Positions 10,028-19,120 of a stretch of 64,000 bases of DNA are shown piece after piece (the first letter of the stretch is position 1; every line of letters starts with the position of its first letter). This DNA comes from Afipia massiliensis. GTDB lineage: Bacteria > Pseudomonadota > Alphaproteobacteria > Rhizobiales > Xanthobacteraceae. Under the pieces are notes generated by a model. That model was not told where the DNA came from and searched no databases. It worked only from the letters and a program-made list of their open reading frames with translations. The DNA is taken from contig NZ_JACHIJ010000004.1 in the NCBI RefSeq assembly GCF_014203115.1, forward strand, positions 1 through 64,000, given 5' to 3'. The translations under genes and the position numbers were made by a program.

Positions 10028-10303
10028 TCACAGCATTCCGAGCGCCTGCATGTAGGTTTCCAGGATGGTTTCCTGCTCCTGGCGCTCGTCAGCGTCCTGC
10101 TTGCGCATACGGATGATGGTGCGCAGCGCCTTCACATCGAAGCCGTTGCCCTTGGCTTCGCCATAGACATCCTTGATGTCGTCGCTGATGGTTTTCTTTT
10201 CTTCCTCGAGCCGCTCGATGCGCTCGATGATGGCCTTGAGCTGACCCTTCGCGAAGCTGTGCGCGGTGTCGTCGTCTTTCACGGCAGCCGAGGTGGTGGC
10301 CAT
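10028..10303 (-). CDS. gapR: GapR-type DNA-binding protein (DUF2312)
   Basis: 91 residues, almost entirely helical: [20 protein letters not shown] is a heptad-like segment followed by a basic helix with [14 protein letters not shown]. This is the DUF2312 family. Its studied member, Caulobacter GapR, is an essential nucleoid-associated protein that binds overtwisted AT-rich DNA ahead of replication and transcription forks. Length and sequence fit the family fully. The gene appears monocistronic; the DUF1244 gene upstream is on the same strand but 186 bp away. Confidence 0.9.
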   Translation of the reverse strand: MATTSAAVKDDDTAHSFAKGQLKAIIERIERLEEEKKTISDDIKDVYGEAKGNGFDVKALRTIIRMRKQDADERQEQETILETYMQALGML

Positions 10304-10489
10304 CGGAGGTACTCCTGAACTTTAATGGGGCTTGATCAATGGGGTTGATCGCTGGCGTGCGCGGCACGTCATTCAAGTATCACACTCAAGAGAGAGGCCT
10401 GCCGCGTCAAGACGGAGTCACGGTCATCCACAGTGACCCACAGGCGAAAGAAAAGCCGGCGCCAATCGGGCCGATTTCACTTGCGTGTT

Positions 10490-10798
10490 TCAGTGGCCGG
10501 TGTGGTTTTTTTTCATCGCGGCGACCTGATCGGGCGTCGCCTCGGTCTGATGCTTCGCCTTCCAGGTTTCATACGGCATGCCGTACACCGCCTCGCGGCT
10601 CTCGTCCTTGCTGAGGGCCACGCCCTTGTCGTCGGCGGCATCCTTCAGCCAGTTGGAGAGACAATTGCGGCAGAAGCCCGCGAGGTTCATCAGGTCGATA
10701 TTCTGCACGTCGGTTCGCTCGCGCAGATGCTCGACTAGGCGGCGAAAAACCGCCGCTTCCAATTCCGTCCGGGTCTTCTCATCGATCGCCATGGTCAT
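10490..10798 (-). CDS. DUF1244 domain protein
   Basis: A 102-residue protein matching the DUF1244 family, with conserved FRRLVEHLRERTDVQNIDLM, GFCRNCLSNW and GMPYETWKAKHQ. The paired cysteines in FCRNC could bind a metal, which is an inference. Biochemical function is unknown. Two adjacent ATG codons (10798 and 10792) are possible starts. The C-terminal tail KKNHTGH is polar. Confidence 0.85.
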   Translation of the reverse strand: MTMAIDEKTRTELEAAVFRRLVEHLRERTDVQNIDLMNLAGFCRNCLSNWLKDAADDKGVALSKDESREAVYGMPYETWKAKHQTEATPDQVAAMKKNHTGH

Positions 10799-11094
10799 TT
10801 ATCCGCAATTTGAGGCCGGCTGGCTGTCCCGCCACCGGCCTCCTAACATGGGGCCGGGCCTCGTGATTTTAAGCCCCGCGTGACAGGTCTAATGATTTTT
10901 CCATATGGCGAGAAAAGCCAGCCATACCCGCGCCACCGCTCGGCAACGGGCCTAATAACGCTTGTGTGCGGTTTGGCGAAACCGCCAACCCGCCCTATAC
11001 TGACCGGCACTGACCGGACATCGGATCTCCGCTTTTGCCGATCATGCTCAATGTGTTACGCGAAATCAACGAATGGTTGATAGTACCTGATTAG

Positions 11095-11646
11095 ATGACA
11101 GCCACCATTTCCCGCCGCATGACGTTCCATCGTACGATCACCGCTGCCCTCACCGGGCTTGTCGCGCTGCTCGCACTGTGCGCGTGGAACGATCCGGCAG
11201 CCGCTGATTTCCGGCTTTGCAACAACACCTCGAGCCGGGTCGGCATCGCGCTCGGCTACAAGGACAATGAAGGCTGGGTCACCGAAGGCTGGTGGAACGT
11301 GTCGTCCCGCGCCTGCGAAACCCTGCTGCGTGGAACGCTTGTCGCACGATACTATTATATCTACGCCATCGACTATGACCGCGGCGGAGAGTGGTCGGGG
11401 CAAGCCTTCATGTGCTCACGCGACAAGGAATTCACCATCAAAGGCACTGAAGACTGTCTGGCGCGCGGCTTCGACCGCACCGGATATTTCGAGGTCGATA
11501 CCGGCGAACAACGCGCCTGGACCGTCCAACTGACCGAATCCACCGAACAGAACCCGCGCTCGCCCGGCCTGCCCGGCATGCCGAATGCGCCGGGGGCTGC
11601 ACAACCCGGCGCACTTCCCGGTGCAGCTCCTGGAAATCCTAAATGA
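11095..11646 (+). CDS. DUF1036 secreted protein
   Basis: 183 residues with an N-terminal signal sequence (hydrophobic ITAALTGLVALLALCAW) and a DUF1036 domain that includes LCNNTSSRVGIALGYKD and GWWNVSSRACETL. The four cysteines after the signal could form disulphides in the periplasm. A Pro/Gly/Ala-rich tail ends the protein. The stop overlaps the pyruvate kinase start as ATGA, so the genes are translationally coupled. The family has no known biochemical role. Confidence 0.85.
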   Translation: MTATISRRMTFHRTITAALTGLVALLALCAWNDPAAADFRLCNNTSSRVGIALGYKDNEGWVTEGWWNVSSRACETLLRGTLVARYYYIYAIDYDRGGEWSGQAFMCSRDKEFTIKGTEDCLARGFDRTGYFEVDTGEQRAWTVQLTESTEQNPRSPGLPGMPNAPGAAQPGALPGAAPGNPK

Positions 11647-13079
11647 GACGTCTGCGACGCATCAAGATCCTCGCCACCCTCGGGCCCGCCTCTTCAGACA
11701 GCGCATCGATCCGCAAGCTGTTCGAGGCCGGCGCCGACGTGTTCCGCATCAACATGAGCCATACCCCGCATGACAAGATGCGCGAGATGGTGGCGACGAT
11801 CCGCAACGTGGAGAGCAGCTACGGGCGGCCGATCGGAATTCTGATCGATCTTCAGGGACCGAAGCTGCGGCTGGGAAATTTCGAGAACGGCTTTGTCGAA
11901 CTCAACAACGGCGCGATGTTCACGCTCGACGCCGATCCGACGCCGGGCGACAAGACCCGCGTCCACCTGCCCCACCCTGAAATTCTCAAAGCCTTGCGCC
12001 CCGGCCATGCGCTGCTGATCGACGACGGCAAGCTGCGCCTGATCGCCGAGGAGACCTCGCCCGACCACGCGCTGGTGCGCGTCGTCACCGGCGGAAAAAT
12101 GTCCGACCGCAAGGGCGTCAGCCTGCCCGACACGGACCTGCCGGTGTCGGCGATGACGCCGAAAGACCGCGCCGATCTCGAAGCCGCGCTTGAAACCGGC
12201 GTCGACTGGGTCGCGCTGTCGTTCGTGCAGCGCGCCGACGACGTGATCGAGGCGAAGAAGCTGGTGCGCGGCCGCGCCGCCGTGATGTCGAAGATCGAGA
12301 AGCCGCAGGCCATCGAGCGCCTCGCCGAAATCATGGAGGCGTCAGACGCATTGATGGTCGCGCGCGGCGATCTCGGCGTCGAACTGCCCGCCGAACGCGT
12401 GCCCGGACTTCAGAAGCAGATGACGCGCATGGCGCGCCGCGCCGGCAAGCCGGTGGTGGTCGCGACCCAGATGCTGGAATCGATGATCACATCGCCGGTG
12501 CCGACCCGCGCCGAAGTCTCTGACGTCGCCAATGCCGTGTTTGAGGGCGCCGACGCCATCATGCTGTCGGCGGAATCCGCCGCCGGCAAATTCCCGGTCG
12601 AAGCGGTGCTGACCATGAACCGCATCGGCGAGGAGTGCGAGCGCGATCCGACCTATCGCGGCGTCATCGCCGCGCAACGGCCCGATCCCGAAGCCACCGC
12701 AGGCGACGCCATTGCCGACGCGGCGCGGCAGATCGCCGAAACGCTCGATCTTTCCGCCATTATCTGCTGGACCAGTTCCGGTTCGACCGCGCTGCGGGTC
12801 GCGCGCGAACGGCCGAAGCCGCCGGTTGTCGCCATCACGCCGAACGTGAATACCGGCCGCAGACTGTCGCTGGTGTGGGGCGTGCATTGCGTGATCGCGG
12901 AAGACGCCCACGATCAGGACGACATGATCGACCGCGCGGCACGCATTTCATTCCGCGACGGTTTTGCGAAGGCTGGCCAGCGCGTCATTATCGTCGCCGG
13001 CGTACCGCTCGGCACGCCGGGCACGACCAACATGGTCCGCATCGCCTATGTCGGCCCCGAGCGCGACGCCGACATCTGA
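11643..13079 (+). CDS. pyk: pyruvate kinase
   Basis: 478 residues, the usual length. It catalyses phosphoenolpyruvate plus ADP to pyruvate plus ATP in the cytosol. The visible landmarks are KILATLGPASS at the start, NMSHTPH, the phosphoryl-transfer lysine region VMSKIEKPQAIE, the metal-binding VARGDLGVELP and ATQMLESMITSPVPTRAEVSD. The gene overlaps the DUF1036 gene by 4 nt. It ends 16 bp before the convergent DUF1254 gene with no recognisable terminator. Confidence 0.97.
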   Translation: MRRLRRIKILATLGPASSDSASIRKLFEAGADVFRINMSHTPHDKMREMVATIRNVESSYGRPIGILIDLQGPKLRLGNFENGFVELNNGAMFTLDADPTPGDKTRVHLPHPEILKALRPGHALLIDDGKLRLIAEETSPDHALVRVVTGGKMSDRKGVSLPDTDLPVSAMTPKDRADLEAALETGVDWVALSFVQRADDVIEAKKLVRGRAAVMSKIEKPQAIERLAEIMEASDALMVARGDLGVELPAERVPGLQKQMTRMARRAGKPVVVATQMLESMITSPVPTRAEVSDVANAVFEGADAIMLSAESAAGKFPVEAVLTMNRIGEECERDPTYRGVIAAQRPDPEATAGDAIADAARQIAETLDLSAIICWTSSGSTALRVARERPKPPVVAITPNVNTGRRLSLVWGVHCVIAEDAHDQDDMIDRAARISFRDGFAKAGQRVIIVAGVPLGTPGTTNMVRIAYVGPERDADI

Positions 13080-13095
13080 AGGCGAAAGCTCCGTC

Positions 13096-14577
13096 CTACT
13101 TCGCTGACTGACCCACCGTTTCCTGGACTCGCGTCACGGGTGGTGGATTCCACTTCCCGGTCAACGCGTCGGACTGAGGACCATACAGACGCATCGTGAG
13201 GTTGAACGCCCCCTTCGGCGCAGGGAGCCAGTTCGCCTCCTTGTCCTTGCCCGGACTTTCGTTCTGGAAGTAGAGCGTCAACGAACCATCGGGATTGGTC
13301 TTGAAGGGCATCCAGCTGCTGACAGCAAAACGATTGAGGCTGTTGGCGACCTGGAAGCCTTCGGGGTCGTAAAGCGTGACCGACCAGAACGCGTTCACCG
13401 GCGGCGCGCTCCCCTTCTCGAAACTGATCGTGTACTTGTTCGCGCCGTCGAGTGGTTTTCCCGTATCATCCGCAAGGTTGAGCGGATAGATCGCGTCTTC
13501 AGGCAGGTTTGCGCCGAGACCAACCTGCGCAACGACGGCGCGCTTGAGATAATAATTTCCGTACACGCCCATGGTGTCGGTGTTCATTGACCAGCCGTTC
13601 GCGACACGGGCGAGAGTCGCCACCTTCCATTCCATCAGCTTTTGCGCAGCCTCCGGCGCGGCCTCGATGGCCTTCTTCACCGCGGGATCGACCTTCGCAA
13701 TGTCGAAGCTCTTGCCCGGTTCGATGCCGATGCGCTTCATCTGTGCGATGATCGGCTGATCGGTGACGTGAGGCGGATTGACCTTCAGAATTTCAGACGC
13801 GTAGGTAAAATATTTGCCGCCCACCATGGTATCGACCTGGACCTTCGGCGGCGTCTTCATGTCGATCGATGGGTCGATCTTCGCCTCGACCGGCTTTGCC
13901 GGCTTTCCCCATTCCGACAGCGGCGTGATCTTGTAGCCGGCCTGAATCTTGTGGACCGCGGCATAGTCCGGCGGACCATCGGTCTTGGTGCGCCCGATGA
14001 CCCAGACATGCGGCGTCGGCGCGTGAATTACCTGCGTGTCCTGCGGAAGCTTGAACTCCTCAACAAGCCGCTCTCGCAGGTCAGGCCGCCAGTTCGGCGG
14101 AACGATCAGGAAATTTCCGGCCTGCGTTCCCGTGGTGCGTGATCCCGGCGACGCGAAAACGTCCGACCACATGTCGAGCATGGGAATGAGATAGAAGCGT
14201 CCCCCTGTATCCGGCACGGAGACGACAACGGGCTCTTTCGTCATGTCCAGATAGCCGCTCGAATACAGCGTATCGAAATTCGGACGAACCACGGCCTTCA
14301 TGTCGGCAGCCGGAAATTCAGGGATGTTCGCGAACGTATTCGCCGGACCGCCAATTCCTTTGCCCGGCTCCATGTTTGTCAGTTGCTTGCGCGTCACATC
14401 CATCGTCACCAAAGGATAGAAGTAAACGTAAGCGTCGGTGGCGATGGCAAGGGCTTCCTGCTCGGAGAGCTGAGCGGTTTGCGCCGTTGCCGCAGATGGG
14501 ATCTGTAATGTCCCTGTCGCAGCCAAAGCAGTTAACAGGATCAATCCAAAACGAATTCTCTTAACGGGAGTAAGCAT
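13096..14577 (-). CDS. DUF1254/DUF1214 domain periplasmic protein
   Basis: 493 residues. The start at 14577 is chosen because GGAGGA lies 6 nt upstream and the protein then begins with a signal peptide (MLTPVKRIRFGLILLTALAATG...ATAQ). DUF1254 is recognised by AYVYFYPLVTMDVTRKQLTN and the C-terminal DUF1214 by FWSVTLYDPEGFQVANSLNR. Family members are secreted proteins of unclear function. The gene stands alone, convergent with pyk. Confidence 0.88.
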   Translation of the reverse strand: MLTPVKRIRFGLILLTALAATGTLQIPSAATAQTAQLSEQEALAIATDAYVYFYPLVTMDVTRKQLTNMEPGKGIGGPANTFANIPEFPAADMKAVVRPNFDTLYSSGYLDMTKEPVVVSVPDTGGRFYLIPMLDMWSDVFASPGSRTTGTQAGNFLIVPPNWRPDLRERLVEEFKLPQDTQVIHAPTPHVWVIGRTKTDGPPDYAAVHKIQAGYKITPLSEWGKPAKPVEAKIDPSIDMKTPPKVQVDTMVGGKYFTYASEILKVNPPHVTDQPIIAQMKRIGIEPGKSFDIAKVDPAVKKAIEAAPEAAQKLMEWKVATLARVANGWSMNTDTMGVYGNYYLKRAVVAQVGLGANLPEDAIYPLNLADDTGKPLDGANKYTISFEKGSAPPVNAFWSVTLYDPEGFQVANSLNRFAVSSWMPFKTNPDGSLTLYFQNESPGKDKEANWLPAPKGAFNLTMRLYGPQSDALTGKWNPPPVTRVQETVGQSAK

Positions 14578-15035
14578 CACACGTCCTCCGCTGTTCGGTT
14601 TCAATTTTCCTGATGGCTTTTAAAAAGGGCACGCAGGTTCGCGCGCCACGCCCCGATTGTTTGGTTCCTCCAAAGCTTGCTCGCCTTGAGAGTAAGGCGG
14701 CCTTGTCTGTTGGAAATCAGCCGATCAATCGCATCGAAATGGACAACGTGACTGAAATTGGGAAAACCCCGTCAACGCTGTCCCAGCAAGAATAGCTCTC
14801 CGGTCCTTCGTCAGGCAACAGAATCCAGTTCCGATAGGTCAGCCTAGCTAACCATCGGGGTAAGTATCATGCTTGAATTGAACTTTATCGATCGGGGAGC
14901 GTGCTTCACTGCGCGCCCGCAATGGCGAACAGCCGCACCGCGTTTCGCGAGGCGAAACTCCGGCACGTGGTGGCTGTCGTGCCCCACATCGTCAGGCACG
15001 ACAGTTATAGTTATAATGTCCGGCGCAAGCCGCTC
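14578..15035. other. intergenic region without a supported gene
   Basis: It separates the DUF1254 gene's 5' end from the 3' end of the phasin gene. One hairpin lies at 14976-15002 (arms GTCGTGCC and GGCACGAC, 11-nt loop), which may help end phasin transcription. Short reading frames here show no family features. Confidence 0.4.
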
Positions 15036-15440
15036 TCAGGCCGCCTTGTCGGCGGCGTGGACTGTCGTTTCGCGCGCTTCCTTCGCAGCGCGGGTGACAT
15101 CTTCGACCGTTCCCTGAGTGAGCCGCAGCATGCGCTGCGCTTCCTCGCCATACTGCGCGAACGCGGTCTGCCAGAACTGGGCATAGGCCTGCTGCAAATC
15201 CTGCAGCGAGCGGCAGTCCTGGATCGTCCGGAACAACTGGACGTCCTCGCGCAGCCTCATGCCGACGAACTCCGACCATTCCTTGCCGATGTTCTGCATG
15301 GCCGTGCCGACCTGCGCGTTGAACTTCGCAGTTTCGTTCAGCATGGTTCCATTGATCTCGCTCACGCGCGCAAGATCGGGAAACGGAATCGTTTCCGCCG
15401 CCTTGTTGAATACGTTGTCGCTGGTGGATGTGGGTGCCAT
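15036..15440 (-). CDS. phasin family protein
   Basis: 134 residues from the ATG at 15440 (MAPTSTSDNVF); an upstream in-frame start at 15467 lacks support. The protein is helical, with the phasin pattern KFNAQVGTAMQNIGKEWSEF ... LQDLQQAYAQFWQTAFAQY. Phasins coat polyhydroxyalkanoate granules. The match is by pattern, so a phasin-like stress protein is possible. A PHA-system protein is encoded about 20 kb away, which shows PHA biology in this genome but no operon link. Confidence 0.82.
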   Translation of the reverse strand: MAPTSTSDNVFNKAAETIPFPDLARVSEINGTMLNETAKFNAQVGTAMQNIGKEWSEFVGMRLREDVQLFRTIQDCRSLQDLQQAYAQFWQTAFAQYGEEAQRMLRLTQGTVEDVTRAAKEARETTVHAADKAA

Positions 15441-15659
15441 TGTCGGACCTTCATTCTGCTGGAGCAAGAAAAGGACACGTCTAACGCCGACACTCCATCA
15501 CTGATCGATGGCAGCAGTATGATGCTCATTGCATCATGACCGAAAAGAAAAATTTCTCTCCGATGCAGGTGCATGTTGCATGCGCGCACTCAAGATTCAG
15601 ATTTCTTGAAATAGTCAAAGGTCACCGTTCATGACCGAACGACAGATTGCAATGTGCAA

Positions 15660-16655
15660 TCAATAAGGAACGGCCGATGCCGATGATCCGGCCTGCGCCT
15701 TCGCTGCGATCGCCTCGACCTCCGATACGATTACGTCGGCCGCATAGACCTGTGGCATGTGGCCGCCGTTCGGCAACACCACAAGCTTGGTCTGGGGCAC
15801 TGCAGCGGCGAAAGGCCGCGAGTGAATTTCAGTCGAAACCGTCTTGTCGGCATCACCGGCGATGATCGTGACCGGAACCTTGATCGATGGATAGCTCGGT
15901 GACTGCTTGACCGTCTCCGCCTTCAACGTCGTGAGATCCCAGGCATTGCTGAGAAACACCTGCGGCCGCAACACCATGCGCACCGCCGTCGCCGCGATAT
16001 AGCCGTCCGGCATCGTCTGCGGCGCGAAGACGTAACGAGTTCCGCCATCAACCAGAAATATGCCGAGCGGCAGTGTGATCGTATAGGCGAGCAGCGGACC
16101 GATCACCGGAATAGTCGCGATCTTGTTGAAATTGCCGACGCCGCCCGGCCACGGATAGGCCACCGGCGACAGCATCATGATGGCGGCGACACGTTTGGGA
16201 TAGGCCAGCGCCAGCGCCGGCATCAGCGCGCCGGCCCATGAGTGGCCGACGACGATCGCCCGATCGACGCCGAGTTTGCCGAGCGCCTCGTCGATCATGC
16301 GGGCCTGAATCGCAGGCGTGGAATCCTCACAGCGTTCGCGCGTGCTCCAGCCATGGCCCGGCCGGTCGATCAGGATGACACGGCGGTCCTTCGCCAGCCT
16401 GTCGCCGAGCGGCTTGCGCATCGTCTGCAGGCTTGAGCTTGCGCCGTGAACAAGGACGATCGGCAGACCGGGCGCGTAGGTCGGCCCAAGCTCCACGACG
16501 TGAAGCCGCGCGCCCTTCACGTCGACGAACCTGCCCTCCGGCGGATGGTTGCGCTCCAGCACGGAGACGCCCGCCTGCGTGACCAGCGCCAGCACCGCCA
16601 GCGTGACCGCGACAGCCAAAACAATCATGAAAGAAATCCGGAAAACTTTCTGCAC
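15660..16655 (-). CDS. alpha/beta hydrolase with N-terminal membrane anchor
   Basis: 331 residues. An N-terminal membrane helix (about 8-30, MIVLAVAVTLAVLALVTQAG) is followed by an alpha/beta-hydrolase domain: VLVHGASSS, DRPGHGWS, the nucleophile elbow VGHSWAG, an Asp in AGDADKTV and the catalytic His in NGGHMPQ. The substrate cannot be read from the sequence. The gene lies alone in an 84-bp-spaced run with the TPR gene downstream on the same strand. Confidence 0.87.
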   Translation of the reverse strand: MQKVFRISFMIVLAVAVTLAVLALVTQAGVSVLERNHPPEGRFVDVKGARLHVVELGPTYAPGLPIVLVHGASSSLQTMRKPLGDRLAKDRRVILIDRPGHGWSTRERCEDSTPAIQARMIDEALGKLGVDRAIVVGHSWAGALMPALALAYPKRVAAIMMLSPVAYPWPGGVGNFNKIATIPVIGPLLAYTITLPLGIFLVDGGTRYVFAPQTMPDGYIAATAVRMVLRPQVFLSNAWDLTTLKAETVKQSPSYPSIKVPVTIIAGDADKTVSTEIHSRPFAAAVPQTKLVVLPNGGHMPQVYAADVIVSEVEAIAAKAQAGSSASAVPY

Positions 16656-16739
16656 GGCGGAAAATACGAACGGCTGTTGAATAGGTTTCGCGTCGAAATC
16701 GCGCCCGCCCGCAAACCGGCCGGGTTCAGAAATGCCTGG

Positions 16740-17405
16740 TTAAATATCGCGGCCCTCGACCTTCTCGGTCAACGACTTCACAAGATCCGGGACCCGTTCG
16801 AGATGGGGATTGATGGCCAGCGCTTTGCGGAATGCATCGAGCGCATGCTTTTCGTCGCCGGTTTCCTGCATGATCATCCCGAGGCCCGCCAATGCGCCGA
16901 AGTGGCGCGGTTCGCGAATCAGGACCTGCCGGATGTCTTCCATCGAGCGCCTGTAATCGTTCTTCAGGTAGTGGATTGTCGCGCGCCGATTCCAGGCCTC
17001 AATATAGTCAGGACGCAGCTTGATGACGGCGTCGAGCAGTTTCAAGGCGACAGCGGTGTCCTTGCTATCCATCGCGAGTTTCGCCCGCGCCATCAGCAGC
17101 GCGGCGGTATCGCTCGGCGTTGCGGTCCATACCGCCCAGATCCGGGCCTCGACAGCCTTGGCGCTTTCCTGATCCGGGGCGGCCTTCAGCGCGCCGAACA
17201 GAAAATCGAGATTCTTGGCCTTGTCACCGATGACGCGCGGGAGCTTGGCAGGGGCCTGCGGCAGTTTCTTCTGCGCGCCCGGCGGCGTCGGTTGCGGAGC
17301 CTGCGCAGCGGCGGGCGTCGCGGCGATTGCTGCCAGCACAACAATGCCGATCGCGAGCCTTAAAACCCGCGTCCAGTTCGCCGTGGTTGTGGACCGCAAT
17401 GCCAT
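16740..17405 (-). CDS. tetratricopeptide repeat protein, secreted
   Basis: 221 residues from the ATG at 17405, which opens a signal peptide (VLRLAIGIVVLAAIAATPAAAQA). Several TPR motifs follow, for example IKLRPDYIEAWNRRATIHYL and REPRHFGALAGLGMIMQETG. TPR proteins act as scaffolds; periplasmic ones in this group often serve envelope assembly. The ORF extends upstream, but that part overlaps no ribosome site and would bury the signal peptide. Confidence 0.82.
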   Translation of the reverse strand: MALRSTTTANWTRVLRLAIGIVVLAAIAATPAAAQAPQPTPPGAQKKLPQAPAKLPRVIGDKAKNLDFLFGALKAAPDQESAKAVEARIWAVWTATPSDTAALLMARAKLAMDSKDTAVALKLLDAVIKLRPDYIEAWNRRATIHYLKNDYRRSMEDIRQVLIREPRHFGALAGLGMIMQETGDEKHALDAFRKALAINPHLERVPDLVKSLTEKVEGRDI

Positions 17406-17542
17406 GACGGAAAGTCTAAACGCGGAAAGCGCCGCGTGCAAAGTACAAGCGGCGTCAAACGGCTGTGATGTGGGGAGGAACCTGCCGCCTCGGTGGCGGC
17501 ACACGTCATGGAACAAACAGGCGAAAAATCAGCCCGTTTGGA

Positions 17543-17668
17543 TCAACCCTGGCGCGCCTTGAAGCGGCGCTGAACCTTGTTGATGACGTAAACCCGGCCC
17601 TTGCGGCGGACCAGACGGTTGTTGCGGTGACGGCCGCGCAGGGACTTCAGCGAATTACGGACCTTCAT
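17543..17668 (-). CDS. rpmJ: 50S ribosomal protein L36, zinc-free type
   Basis: A 41-residue, very basic protein, [20 protein letters not shown]..., which is the L36 form without the four zinc-binding Cys/His residues (no cysteine at all). In bacteria that carry both forms the zinc-free copy is used under zinc shortage; in many alphaproteobacteria it is the only copy. A longer in-frame reading exists but is not ribosomal. Confidence 0.95.
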   Translation of the reverse strand: MKVRNSLKSLRGRHRNNRLVRRKGRVYVINKVQRRFKARQG

Positions 17669-17983
17669 GGGACAATGCTCTCTGGAAGGCCGCGTTGCAG
17701 GGCCGAGTATGAACCGTTGGTTGATGGGCATATCCCGCAGGCCAAGGGCCGCGCGAGACAGGCGGTTTCTATGCCATCGGGGGGACAAATGTCAATCCGA
17801 TCAGGCCAATTCAACAGCTCAAACCGGGGCAAAATGACCCGACTGGAACCCATTTTCGGACTTTCCGCGGCCCAAATCAGCTACTAAGCAAACGACTGGA
17901 CCCGGTCGCGCCCACGATCCTTCATCTTCCCGGGCGCGTGCGGTAAACATGGCTTTGGCCCCCCGGAAGGCAGATCTGGACCG
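17669..17983. other. intergenic region between rpmJ and the desaturase gene
   Basis: Divergent promoter space of 315 bp. No gene, repeat or clear operator was seen. Confidence 0.4.
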
Positions 17984-19021
17984 TTGACCGCCGAAATAAC
18001 CACACATCGTCCGGCAGCCGCGAAGGCCGTGCCACTCACAGGGACCGACCTTGCCGCGCCTGAACAGTCAGGCCGCCTGCCGCTGCCAAACGGGGTGCTC
18101 CTCCGCCGGATCGAGTGGCCGACAGCCTCCGTGATCCTCGCCTACCATCTGGTCGCCCTGCTCGCCTTTATCCCCTGGACCTTCAGCTGGACCGGCGTGA
18201 TCGTCGCGATCATCGCCGCACGGTTGTCCGGGCTGCTCGGCATCAACATCTGCTATCACCGCCTGCTCACCCATCGCGGCTTCAAGTGCCCGAAGTGGTT
18301 CGAGCATACGCTGGCGGTCATCGCGATCTGCTGCGTGCAGGACACACCGGCCCGCTGGGTCGCGGTGCATCGCCGGCATCATCAGCATGCCGACGAACAG
18401 CCCGATCCGCACAGCCCGCTGGTGAATTTCCTTTGGGGCCACATCGGCTGGCTGATCATCAAGAATCCGGAGCTGAACCGCCTCGGAATCTACGACCGCT
18501 ACGCCAAGGACATCCTGCGCGATCCGTTCTATGTCGCGATCGAGCGCAACTGGCTTCAGGTCAAAATCATTCTCGCGCAATGGATCGTATTTTTCGGCCT
18601 CGGCTTCCTCGCCGAACTGGCGATGGGCGGCACGGCGATGCAGGCCCTGCAATTCGGACTGAGCATCCTGCTCTGGGGCGTGTTCGTGCGCACCGTGTTC
18701 GTCTGGCACCAGACCTGGGCGGTGAATTCCGTGACCCACCTCTGGGGTTACCGGAATTACCAGACCGACGAGGACAGCCGGAACAATGTTTTCATCGGCC
18801 TGCTCGCCCACGGCGAAGGCTGGCATAACAATCACCACGCCGATCCGCGCTCGGCGCGGCACGGTCACAAGTGGTGGGAGTTCGACACCACCTGGCTGAC
18901 CATCCGCCTGTTCGAAAAGCTCGGACTCGCAACCGACGTCGTTGGGCCAAGTCCCCATGTGATGGCCAAGGCCGGCGTGAACATGGTTACACGCGGCGGC
19001 AGCAACACGCCGGACGAGTGA
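17984..19021 (+). CDS. acyl-CoA / fatty-acid desaturase
   Basis: 345 residues from a TTG start. Membrane di-iron desaturase with the three histidine boxes: HRLLTHR, HRRHHQH and HNNHHAD. Hydrophobic helices (about 48-85 and 180-235) separate the boxes. It would introduce a double bond, probably delta-9, in membrane lipid acyl chains, as the family does. A bidirectional terminator follows at 19067. The start could lie further inside, but the N-terminus is not part of the catalytic core. Confidence 0.93.
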   Translation: MTAEITTHRPAAAKAVPLTGTDLAAPEQSGRLPLPNGVLLRRIEWPTASVILAYHLVALLAFIPWTFSWTGVIVAIIAARLSGLLGINICYHRLLTHRGFKCPKWFEHTLAVIAICCVQDTPARWVAVHRRHHQHADEQPDPHSPLVNFLWGHIGWLIIKNPELNRLGIYDRYAKDILRDPFYVAIERNWLQVKIILAQWIVFFGLGFLAELAMGGTAMQALQFGLSILLWGVFVRTVFVWHQTWAVNSVTHLWGYRNYQTDEDSRNNVFIGLLAHGEGWHNNHHADPRSARHGHKWWEFDTTWLTIRLFEKLGLATDVVGPSPHVMAKAGVNMVTRGGSNTPDE

Positions 19022-19066
19022 TCGCAGCGAACTCCGCTTCTTTCTCCAACCATATCTCGATGCAGA

Positions 19067-19099
19067 AAAGCCCGCCCCGGACAATTCGGAGCGGGCTTT
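19067..19099. terminator. bidirectional hairpin terminator between convergent genes
   Basis: Arms AAAGCCCGC and GCGGGCTTT flank a 15-nt partly self-paired loop. The hairpin lies between the desaturase gene and the Bug-type gene that ends at 19121. Confidence 0.75.
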
Positions 19100-19120
19100 C
19101 AGCGATCTTGAGGCTGGTTG

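Noticed and set aside
14613-14795. 60-codon plus-strand frame
   Set aside because: No ribosome site, no family and no conserved pattern.
14976-15002. Hairpin as a phasin terminator
   Set aside because: Stem of only 8 bp with an 11-nt loop and no T tract; left as a note in the intergenic entry.
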